DNA of 64,000 bases from Barnesiella sp. WM24 (GTDB lineage Bacteria; Bacteroidota; Bacteroidia; Bacteroidales; Muribaculaceae): assembly GCF_004570975.1 (NCBI RefSeq), contig NZ_SPPC01000011.1, forward strand, positions 62,001-126,000. Direction: 5' to 3'. This document shows, in pieces, positions 1 to 9,200 of this stretch. How positions within the stretch are numbered: the first letter of the stretch is position 1; each line of letters begins with the position of its first letter. The translations under genes and the position numbers were made by a program. The notes beneath the pieces were generated by a model. The model ran no database searches and was not told the DNA's origin. It saw nothing but the letters and a program-made list of their open reading frames with translations.

Positions 1-490
1 ACGCGCCTGAGGAACTGCAAATATGAAGTAGTACAAATAAATTCACATAGATGTCGACGAGAATACCGGCTTCGAGCCAGAAGACAAATTTGCGCCTGAG
101 CACAACCCCGATGATAACACCCAAAATAGTTGCATAGGGTATTCCTGATGCAATTATAATCCAAGTCAGTGCAGACAAACCGAGAATTACGACCGCTCCG
201 GTATGGACTTTTCCTACGAGTTCATCTTTGAACGCTGGGGAGGCGGCTACGAAAACAATGGAGCCACAAATCAGGAAAGCGAGATACTGGATGTTTTCCG
301 GAGTAACTCGTAAGAGTGGCACCCATGCCAATGCCGCGCAGAGTGCAATCACGGCGGGGAAAAGGAATTTCGATTCTGTGTGGTAGTATGTCACGCTGAT
401 AGAGGTTGGTAGTCCTCTTGAGATAACATATGCAATCAGGTATATGACGATGATTGCGAAAGAAATAATTGCGAGTATTGTTTCAGTCAT
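1..490 (-). CDS. Partial integral membrane protein, 3' end outside the window
   Basis: Reading from an ATG at 488-490 the frame stays open to the window edge (about 163 codons), so the stop lies outside. The translation is strongly hydrophobic, beginning MTETILAIISFAIIVIYLIAY and continuing with at least four further apolar stretches separated by short polar turns, so a multi-pass inner-membrane protein is clear. It lies downstream of the DGR and another small membrane protein on the same strand. I do not recognise the family; a role in lysis or in altering the host envelope is only a guess. Confidence 0.7.
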   Translation of the reverse strand, partial: MTETILAIISFAIIVIYLIAYVISRGLPTSISVTYYHTESKFLFPAVIALCAALAWVPLLRVTPENIQYLAFLICGSIVFVAASPAFKDELVGKVHTGAVVILGLSALTWIIIASGIPYATILGVIIGVVLRRKFVFWLEAGILVDIYVNLFVLLHICSSSGA

Positions 491-528
491 AACGATTGGT
501 GTTAAGGCAGCCTGCGGCCGCTGTGATT

Positions 529-846
529 TTAATAAAGGAGTTTGATGGCAATGTCGTACCAAGTGTAGTAGTTTGCGAGGAACGCAACAACCGATCCGCC
601 GAGACAGCCCACCTGGTCCCATGCAAGGTCCCAAATACAGAAATGGTTTCCCTTCTTCTTGCTATCCTTTATCTCTTTCCAAATACCGAAGGCAAGAGCC
701 ACGGCATAGGCGATGCCAGCCGCTATCCATGCTGATGGAAAGTGCATGAATGATACAAGCACACCAATGATGGTGGCGATAACGAATTCACAGAAGACGT
801 GGAGCTTCTTATCGGCACCAGTCTTGTCATTACAAATCTTTGTCAT
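529..846 (-). CDS. Small membrane protein, DUF2279/YfiM-like
   Basis: About 105 residues from the ATG at 844-846; the frame continues upstream to 918 but that would overlap the preceding gene. The N-terminal DKKLHVFCEF motif, two or three hydrophobic segments (IATIIGVLVSF; WIAAGIAYAVALAFGIWKEI), a charged KEIKDSKKKGNH loop and a second DLAWDQVGCLGG segment resemble the DUF2279-type small membrane proteins (D-K-x-x-H followed by GxxKExxD). Such proteins are common in Bacteroidota phages and are sometimes placed near lysis genes. Function unproven; a holin-like role is possible because no other holin is visible. Confidence 0.6.
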   Translation of the reverse strand: MTKICNDKTGADKKLHVFCEFVIATIIGVLVSFMHFPSAWIAAGIAYAVALAFGIWKEIKDSKKKGNHFCIWDLAWDQVGCLGGSVVAFLANYYTWYDIAIKLLY

Positions 847-863
847 ATAGGCGTATTTAGTAT

Positions 864-1361
864 TTATTGACTTTCCGAGTATTCCTCCATGCTGCCGAGA
901 GCCTGGATAGCCATCCATTCCTCTTTACTAACTTGCGCACGATGGGCGGCGATACCTGCTGACACCGCTCCGAGTTCTTCAAAACTAGTGAATGAATGTA
1001 TCTGCGGAGTACCGTCAGGCTTGCTTCCAAGATTTACCTCTACCGGGAACTGCATAATGCCTCCCTGGATAGCAACGAGCATACCAGTTAGGTCTGTTTT
1101 CAGAGCTTCGGAGTATTCCACGGTCATGCCGCCCCATTGGTAGCCGTAACGAAGTTTAAAGTCGCTCTCAGCTTTGATCTCTGCTACAATGTCAGCCTTG
1201 ATTTCGTCAAGTGTCGGCCGATGGTCGTAGGTCTGATACCAATTGTAGCCGGTTTCGTCGTCTTCGGAGTCTTTGCCGAAACCATAGAAAACAGCCCACT
1301 TCTTTGTGCCTATTTTCTCCAGGCCATTCTGCGGGCCTGACGCGCCGTATCTTTTTTCCAT
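864..1361 (-). CDS. Small phage protein, DUF4376-like C-terminus
   Basis: 165 residues. The first ~60 residues are acidic and Tyr/Trp rich. The rest (FKLRYGYQWGGMTVEYSEA ... MQFPVEVNLGS ... HSFTSFEELGAVSAGIAAH) follows the pattern of DUF4376-type domains found in phage tail-fibre accessory proteins and baseplate-associated small proteins: an aromatic strand, a mid segment with F-P-V-x-V, then S/T-F-x-x-x-E-E-L leading into a helix. It lies 10 bp downstream of the reverse transcriptase on the same strand. It is acidic, not basic, so it is a poor candidate for the DGR accessory protein Avd. Assignment is by pattern only. Confidence 0.5.
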   Translation of the reverse strand: MEKRYGASGPQNGLEKIGTKKWAVFYGFGKDSEDDETGYNWYQTYDHRPTLDEIKADIVAEIKAESDFKLRYGYQWGGMTVEYSEALKTDLTGMLVAIQGGIMQFPVEVNLGSKPDGTPQIHSFTSFEELGAVSAGIAAHRAQVSKEEWMAIQALGSMEEYSESQ

Positions 1362-1371
1362 ATTAGAAGTA

Positions 1372-2850
1372 TTATGAGAATGAATAAATTCTTAGTGCGC
1401 CGGTGCCCTGCTTCTGCACGATTGTTGTCTCTACCGTACCAGGGAGAAGCCCACGTTCTTTCATCTGGTCGAGTAAAGACTTCATTTCTTCGCTGTCTGT
1501 GAAGAATTTATACTCTGTTACATCACCTACAAAGTGGAACAGCACGACATATCGGGATTCTCCCCAACGTGTCTTGATGTCTTTCTCGTAGTCCAGAAGT
1601 TCGATAGGTCTGTTGGTTATCAAGCCAAGCGACATGTGCTGGCAATTGAACCGCTTCTTGCCGTCTGCTGGAGTATATTTCAACCCTAATTCGCTGAATT
1701 TTGCCATATGTTGTCCTGTTAATTTGAAGTATAGATGTTTGCAATCGGCATGGCAGGCCATGCCCTTGAATGAGCCTATGATCTGCTGTCGCCGCTTTCG
1801 GGATTTTACTCGATGTAATGCTCTTGCCGCTTTAACTTTTATTCTTTTTCGGATGAGCGAATAGATTTCTCCAGTTTCTGCATCATAGAATGTTCTATAG
1901 CCGAGAAAATCTACCCCCTCTGTAATGGGGCGTATAGCAAAAGAAACTTTAATAGTCAGTTTGAGGTTTTTTGCCTCAGCAACAAGGACTTCATATATTG
2001 CCCAGGCTTCTTTCTTATCATGTGCAAAGAATACGATGTCATCGCAATATCTGTAATAATGAAATCGAATAATCTTGTCGCCCTTACCAATTATTAACCC
2101 CTCGCCGGAATATACCGGAGCCTCAAGCTCTTCGAGATAATGGCATCTGACAACGCCACACATTTTTTTATCGAGCTTGCTGAGGAATAGATTAGCAAAG
2201 CACTGTGATGAGCGTAGCCCTTTAGATAGCCCTTTTGGCATCACGCAAATAAGATTGTCAATCATCGGCAGTACCAGCGGGTCGCTGATATATTCTCTAG
2301 CGCACTCCATCATTAAGATTTGGTCTATCGAATCATAGAACCCCTGGAAATCACTCTGTCCGAAGAACATCATATTCTCGATGTCGGCCCGCAGGTCGTT
2401 CACCATTACATGATGGAGCCAGTGCATACCACGCCCTTTGATGCTTGCGGCAGTATTGTGGATGAGCGTAGGATATACATGGCTTTCAACGGGCCGCATA
2501 ATTGCCTGTATCCCTATACGCTTGAATACGGGTGGTGCATGAACAATCCTTGCTTTTGGACCGTCCGTAACCTTCATTTCCCGTAGTTCTTCCCGGTAGA
2601 TTCTAAAAGACCCATCGCCAAGTTGTTTTTCGAGGAGATTAAGAAACTCTGACTTTTTGGGCCAAAAGTGTTCACGCTGATGTTTGTTTTCAAGATGACT
2701 TACTAAGTAATCGAAACTTTCGGACAGATTATTTGGGTCGATAATCTCGCCGATGAGGTTATCGAGAGGGAATACGTCTGAGTTCGCCCCGATTATCTGC
2801 CGGGACGGTAACTCCACATCCATGAACGGTATTTCTACAATCTTATCCAT
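1372..2850 (-). CDS. DGR reverse transcriptase
   Basis: RNA-directed DNA polymerase that copies the adjacent TR with errors at adenines and supplies cDNA for VR replacement. Numbering from the longer frame (start 2994): motif A SDFQGFYDSI with Asp215, SQ at 263-264 in the KGLRSSQCFANLFL segment typical of DGR/retron-type enzymes, and catalytic YCDD at 316-319; DFLGYRTF follows as part of the palm/thumb. Two starts are possible: 2994 (540 aa) and 2850 (492 aa). I prefer 2850 because it leaves ~160 nt between TR and the coding region, like the spacer RNA needed in the Bordetella phage DGR; 2994 would leave only 17 nt. The protein has a ~140-residue basic/mixed C-terminal extension beyond the thumb, longer than in compact DGR RTs. 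Identity as a DGR RT is firm from TR/VR context. Confidence 0.95.
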   Translation of the reverse strand: MDKIVEIPFMDVELPSRQIIGANSDVFPLDNLIGEIIDPNNLSESFDYLVSHLENKHQREHFWPKKSEFLNLLEKQLGDGSFRIYREELREMKVTDGPKARIVHAPPVFKRIGIQAIMRPVESHVYPTLIHNTAASIKGRGMHWLHHVMVNDLRADIENMMFFGQSDFQGFYDSIDQILMMECAREYISDPLVLPMIDNLICVMPKGLSKGLRSSQCFANLFLSKLDKKMCGVVRCHYLEELEAPVYSGEGLIIGKGDKIIRFHYYRYCDDIVFFAHDKKEAWAIYEVLVAEAKNLKLTIKVSFAIRPITEGVDFLGYRTFYDAETGEIYSLIRKRIKVKAARALHRVKSRKRRQQIIGSFKGMACHADCKHLYFKLTGQHMAKFSELGLKYTPADGKKRFNCQHMSLGLITNRPIELLDYEKDIKTRWGESRYVVLFHFVGDVTEYKFFTDSEEMKSLLDQMKERGLLPGTVETTIVQKQGTGALRIYSFS

Positions 2851-3011
2851 TATTAAAGCCTTCAGGACTCCTGTGATGTTTCCGCTTTCCAGACTTTCGT
2901 CTGCTGTTGCCGAGGCTCGTATCCCTCGCAGAAATGCAATGACGGACACGCCGCCGAGCAGGGTCTTACGATTCTGTTGACGGTGAGGGAGCACCGTTTT
3001 ATCCTTAATGT

Positions 3012-3121
3012 GAGCCGAGAGCTGTTGTTCGTGTTCGAGTTCGAAGAAGCGTTATTCGCGTTCGAGTAGACGAGACCGCCATTCGCGTTCGCATTGTTGT
3101 TCGACCGACCGACGCACCGGC
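3012..3121 (-). repeat. DGR template repeat (TR)
   Basis: A 110-bp non-coding repeat that matches 3298-3407 at a constant offset of 286 bp. All 12 differences are at plus-strand T (template A on the coding strand): 3025, 3026, 3028, 3034, 3040, 3053, 3056, 3061, 3067, 3094, 3098, 3101. Of 27 template adenines, 12 are changed in VR; no C, G or T of the template is changed. Read in the VR frame, TR is loaded with AAC/AAT codons, the usual DGR design because A changes in Asn codons reach many residues without creating stops. It lies upstream of the RT and downstream of the fibre gene on the same strand. Confidence 0.97.
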
Positions 3122-3199
3122 TTTGGGATACTCTACCTTTTTTGAAAGTTTCTTTTCCTTGTTATCTCTTGGGGTTATGAGTTTGACAATATGCAATGG

Positions 3200-3235
3200 G
3201 CTTCGGCCTCGGGCTTTGTTGCCCGAAACCGAAGC
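3200..3235. promoter_or_regulatory. Hairpin between VR gene stop and TR
   Basis: GCTTCGG (3200-3206) pairs with CCGAAGC (3229-3235), and inside it CGGGC (3210-3214) pairs with GCCCG (3221-3225) around a 6-nt loop, with a 3x3 internal loop. It lies just beyond the fibre stop codon, 62 nt downstream of VR. There is no T-run on the minus side. It could act as a transcription terminator or as the target-recognition hairpin that promotes DGR retrohoming downstream of VR; the distance is longer than in the Bordetella phage. Confidence 0.6.
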
Positions 3236-3246
3236 GACGCTTTTCG

Positions 3247-6200
3247 TTATGCCGCGCTCTCCGCAGATTCAACTATTTCGAAATTTCCGCTGAAGGCGAG
3301 CCGAGAGCTGACGCTCGTGCTCGAGCTCGAAGAAGCGTAATACGCGCTCGAGAAGACGAGACCGCCATTCGCGTTCGCACTGTAGTACGACCGACCGACG
3401 CACCGGCCCCTATCATTAGTATAATAGTATCCGTCAGAATAGTTCTTATTCCACTTGCTGTTGTCGGTAGTCACTCGCGAGGCGATTATGTCGCAGTATC
3501 TGCCAAATTTAACACGACCGATGCAGTATCCAGAGGTGTTTAAGCCTTGGATAACGCTTTCCTCTTTCGTCTGATAGTTGCGGACAACATGGTACTTTGC
3601 ATCAAGCGGGTATGATGATGTCGCAATACGCTTGTCTTTCTTGTACTGAGCGAATGAGGGCACATTGGCGGCAATGAAGTCCATGACCTCCCAGTTGCAG
3701 CCGACAAAGTTCTGTATACCGAATATAATGTTGCCGATGTTTGAACCGGAATATTTTCTTGTAACCTTTCCATAGCTGTTGAAATTATTCTGTCCGGTAA
3801 CGTACTGTGAGCCACAACCATATCCAGCGTAAGCCTGAATGTCGCGGGTTCCAGTCAACGCCATCACAAGGTTGGCGATGTCCTTGCTTATCTCATAGCT
3901 GATACCGTGGAAACCCTTGCCGCGCATTTCGATAAGATTTAGTATGTCGGCATAGGTATAGTTCATAGTAGAGGTGGGAACAGAAGTATTCGTGATGTTG
4001 CCCTCGTTGTCGTACTTCCAATCGGCATTTGTTACCGATGTGCCGGTACCTGTGCGAGTTTTTACGCCACTGATTGAACGAGGTCGCATAAGAGCGTCAA
4101 CACTCATGCCGTAGATGCCGACGAAACGCATAGGCACCCATACCCAGTCTGGTTCGATGGCCTCGATAGCGGCACTGTCAACTGCAATAGCTTCAAGGTT
4201 ATCAAAGCCAGTAGGCGATGTGAACACAATCTTCTTGGCACCGCTTGGCACATCGCAGAACACATAATCACCGATTGAGAAATCGAATAGTGAATGACTT
4301 ACGGCCATATTGAATGTACCTACCACTTTGTCGTTTTCGTCTACGAACACCGCGCCAATTTGTGCGTTGTTGAGCCCGGGCCAGCGAACCTGCTTCATGC
4401 CTTCAACTTCGAGTTCATAGACATTCATGTTGGCGTTATCGACTATCTCGTAGTCTTCGCCCTTTGAGAGTGCCGTCCCGTTATTGGATGTATAGACACA
4501 AGAGTACGCCTTCACAAGAATATCAGCCAGTTTCTTTCGATTGGTTTTCATTGCCGTGGAGAGTGGCAGAGAGGCGAAACTGCAAGCAAACAGATATTTT
4601 TTCTGATTCTTGAAGTCATTAACGCCTTTATACCAATATAGGCCGAAACCGAGCATCACATCAAAGCCCTCGCCTGCTTGGTCTGTCGGATCATACTCGG
4701 TGCCGTTTGCCATCAGATTGTAGTTGGTATCCATAATCTGACGTGCGAGCAGCTTGGACTCTCGGGAATCGTAGGTGCATCGGTACGGGTGGGCTGCATC
4801 GAATATCTTGACAAAGTGACCGCTTGGCTCATAGTCTTCCTTACTTGTGCCGTTATCGAGATTCGTGATATTCTGACAGTCGTCGTCGGTATCATCGAAA
4901 CGGACGCACGAATACTGCGAGTTAAAAAGGGTTAATTGCGGGAAGTATGCTGCAAGGCTGTTAGGCTTGGTTTTGTCAAGTTCGGTGTCATCAATGAGGT
5001 CTTCCATAATCCAACGACCCGTTACGCCAGAACACTGATTGCTTTCCTCATAGGCACTCCCCGTGGGGTCGAGACCTATAGCACCGCTTGCGCGGAGAGA
5101 TTTTAGGATAGATGAGGGAGCCGTAATATTCACGTCCGGCAAACGGAGGTAACGGAGGTTAGACGAACCTACGATGCCGCTGATGAGTGTGTACGGGTCA
5201 ACATTCGGACAGCCGGCTAGCATGAGGCGGTTAACACTTGACATGCCTGCGATTGTCAAACCTCCGGGATATGTGAGATTCGGCAGGTTGATAAAGTTTA
5301 ACTCCGTCATAGTTGCTGGCAACTCCAAAGTGCTTATCGGAGAGGTTTCGGCAGTGCTGATGTTTGTCAGTTCCGAACCTGATGCAAGCACACTTTCCAG
5401 TCGAGGACATTTTGCGGCGTTGATAGATGCCACTTCAGTAGTTCTTACATCGAGGTGAGTGAGGAACGGTAGGTCGCCGAGATTCATGTTGGTGAGGAAT
5501 CCGGTGTTGCCTGGAGATAGTCTCCAGGACTGACGGTGGTTGGTCGAGCCGATAACGATTTTCTCTGCCAGTTTCATCTGCGAGAACTGGAAGTTCGGGT
5601 CCAAGGAGATTTGCGAGAGGTCAATTTCGCTCATCTGGTCGGCCTGATAGATATAGAGAAGAATATTATCGCCGTGCTGGAAGTTGGTGAAAGTGCCCTG
5701 CTCGCCGGCCTTGAGGTACATGCCCTGCGTTACGTTGCCACCATCGTTACCAATACCAAAGTAGCCGGACTTGGCGGCACGGAAACGAATTACAGCTCCT
5801 GTCTTGGCTCCGATACGACCACCAAGTACGTGGCTTGCATCCTTGAAGTCACCGGTTTGGTAATAACCATCGCGGATGCGCCAACGTTGCTCAATAAATC
5901 GGGGGAGCGACTGACGGCCGGAACCATGGAGTGCGTAATAATAGATATCTGTGTATAGCTCAGAATACTTGATGTATTTGCGCTCACAGTCGAACGTACA
6001 AACTACCTTGGGCCAGAAAGCAATTCGCTTCTGCACGAAGTAATAGTTCGCGCCTTTAGGCGAGAATGGGCCAGCACCGATACCGTCGACCTCAGGAAGA
6101 TTACGCATGAGGTCCACAACACCGGGAAGAGTGAGGGTACCGCCCATAGCATTTGCAACCATTTCCTGATTGTCGCAGCGACGGAGATTGTTCCATAAGA

Positions 6201-9200
6201 TAGAGCCACGGCCGGCGTAGCACTTGTCGTCTTCAGCAGGATCGAGCTCAGCAGGAATTGTGTTACCGCCATCGTTATCTTTACCGTTGCATGTATCACA
6301 GTCGTAAACCTTATTGAAGTACATGCGTATGGGCTCCATCGCCGATGGGGAATGGTATTCTCCATTCTCCACCCAGCAGCCATCTTCGAGGAAGAACATG
6401 GGCTGCATGTTTTTGGCTTGCTGGTCCACAGCGGCGAGATAGTCGGTGAATGTGTAGTAAGCCAGAAGCGACTGAATGCTCATATAACGCCATGCGTTAT
6501 CCCTCCACAACTGTTTCCATGTTGCAGAGAGTGCGGCCTTGGAATAGTCGCAAGAATCACAGAACTTGAGTACATTGAACAGCTCATATGGAACCTTGCG
6601 GCCCATTGCGAGGTCTTCCTGCAGTTGGTCGTCGTCAATCATGCACTCGAAATACTGCGTCCATGCCGGGTATGACTGCTGTCCGAGGCTGAGTTTTGAC
6701 ACCCATGATGACTGCGTTTCGACGGGTGCCATCATATCGTCGATTGATCCGACGCCCATAAACCAGTCCATAGCATCGTATGTGATAAGCTCATAGCCAG
6801 ACACTGGATTGAGGACATCTCCGATAATCTGCCACTTGCCGTTGACCTGCTTCATAGAGCCGGTACAGCGGGCCCATTCGCCACCGCTGTGGCGCATGAA
6901 GATGTAGTCACGTCCACAATACTGCGAAAGCAGATATAGCTTGCTCGTATCAAGTCCTTCGGTGGTTTTGAAACGAGCCATAATCTCCGTGAGTGTTTCC
7001 TGGCTTTGGAACTTGCCGGCGGAATTGAAAGTTGCCTTGCCGAAGAATTCAACAAAGTCGCCATAGTTGCGACAGCCTTTGTTGTAGCCTGATGTGTCTT
7101 TGAAACCGAGTGCCACCTGCTCACCCTTGTCTTCTTTCCAGTTGCCACGGGCATGGAACCAGGCATCACTAAGTGAATCGTTGGTTGCACGGAAAGCGGC
7201 AATTGGGTGGTTGGCAGTCGAGTGATTCATTTGCAAGCCGGTTACAGATATACCGCTCTTACTCCACGTGCCGTCGAAGGCCCTCTGCGCTGGGGTGATA
7301 TAATCGCTTCCGAGGGCACGGAAAGTGGCATTCATCATATCACACACGCCGCAGTCGTTCGCCATGGATGAATCGGAGTAGTCGACCTTAACTGTGAGGA
7401 TAGCTACTGGTATAGAGTTCTCGATCACACGCACATATCCGATGCTGAACAGTTCGTACGTCTTGAGTGCATCAGCATTGGTGTAGTCGGGATTGAGTGC
7501 GGTAATCTTCCAGTTCTTTTCTTTGCAGAGATAGAAGCGGTCGTTTTTGATAGGACGCTTGGCTGAGGTAGTACCCTGACGACGCCAACGCACGTTTTCT
7601 GCCTTGAAGGACCTCCACGGCAAAGTTGGGTGGAAGTAATAAAGCGTACACAAGAAATTTGTCTTGGTGTCGATATCCGAGTCAAAGCTGTCGAATGTAG
7701 CTTGGGGGGCTACTACAACGTAGTAAGGGAAACCTTTCTCCTTGAGCAGATCCATCGAGGGGCGGTTCTGATTATCGAGGACATTCTCTGCGTCAAACTC
7801 GGCAATCATAGCATTGGTGTCCGTGAGCTTGCAAAGATAGTTTTGGAATGCCTGAGCCCACTCGTAATAGCTATCGTATGCAAGTGTATAGTAGAGGTAA
7901 AAGTCTCCGTCTGTGCCGTCGAATGAAATCTGCTTTTGGTTGAGAATCGCGCCGGAATTGGAAACATAGCCAATAGCACCGATTTCTTCACCGTCGACAT
8001 ATAGTTTGATGGTGGAGTAATCAGTGGAGCCACGATTGACGGTTATTGTGGACGGTTCCACAACAATTCCTACTGTAACTTTTTCACTGCATCGGAATGA
8101 GCGTGTAATCTGCGAGGGCGTACCGTTCTTGCAGCACACCACAATCTTGTTACCGCAGATATAGAAGCCAGCACCAGAGTTAGGATCGTAGCACTCCATG
8201 AGCTTCGCGTCTTCATCCTTAACGTTATTTGTTGCAAAGGCAAACTGGAACGCCATACCATTTGTGCGTTCAGTGGCAGCCGAGCCAAACGGGGCGTAAG
8301 GGATACGGGCTTTGACATTTTCGGCAATACGCAGGCAGTTCTCGTTGAGGTAGGTTGCAAAACCATTCGACGACCAGTTAGCCCCAATAACGTCCATAGT
8401 ATAACCGTTATTGGTAATTGTGTGATCGGCCTCAGAATTCGAACGGCTGGCAAAGTCGTATCCAAAGAGTGCTCCTTCCTTAATGATGGCAGAAATAGCA
8501 GATCCTACTACGCGCACCGATATAGGACTGGTTTGGCTGGCTCCGCTCTTCGCATAGAATTGTATTATTGTGGAGCCGTCGGTATCGTAGCCCTGAATCT
8601 GCTTGCGTATTGGATAAGTCTGGGAAATGTAGCAATCGTTGGAGATAATTTCCTCTCCGTTCATGTATACTTCTACTGTTGTGGGCTCCTTACCAGGCGT
8701 GTATGCTGCAATCTCCAGTTCGAGATTATCATACAGTCGGACAATGCCATTGTTAACATCGTTGTAACGGAGTGCCACAATGGGTACGTTAGACTTTGAG
8801 TCAACGCACATTATTGTAGAGTAAATTGTGTTTCCTTTAACGCCCGACGCAACATCCTCGCCGGATATGCGAATTGGATAGGAGCCGTGCTCAAGACGCT
8901 CTCCGCCTCCGAGCACATTGCAAGGATCAATCGAGATTGAGTGCGAATAGCTATCTGTGATGGTCGCCTCGCCGAGTTTCTTCCATTCGCCGTCAAGATA
9001 TATCTCGGTCATGACTTTCACACCTTGCTTCGATACGTTATTGGCGAACTTATACATCAGCAGGTTTTTAGACGAGCCGCCTACTTCTAGTACCGAGCTT
9101 GAGGTATAGTTGATAGTCTGCACGGAAGTACAAGTTACATCGACGGCTGTTACCGTAACGGTACGACGCTTCACGTTGCCCTCTGCATCGTAGGCAACGA

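Noticed and set aside
864-1361. Avd accessory protein of the DGR
   Set aside because: The protein is acidic with aromatic strands, unlike the small basic four-helix Avd.
3005-3196. 63-codon minus-strand frame across TR
   Set aside because: It is in a different frame from the VR reading, is Arg/Thr-repeat rich from the TR codons, and has no family pattern. TR is best treated as non-coding.
3298-3410. Extension of VR/TR homology by three bases to 3410/3124
   Set aside because: The three T-to-C changes are compatible with adenine mutagenesis, but the next bases do not match, so the extension cannot be separated from chance.
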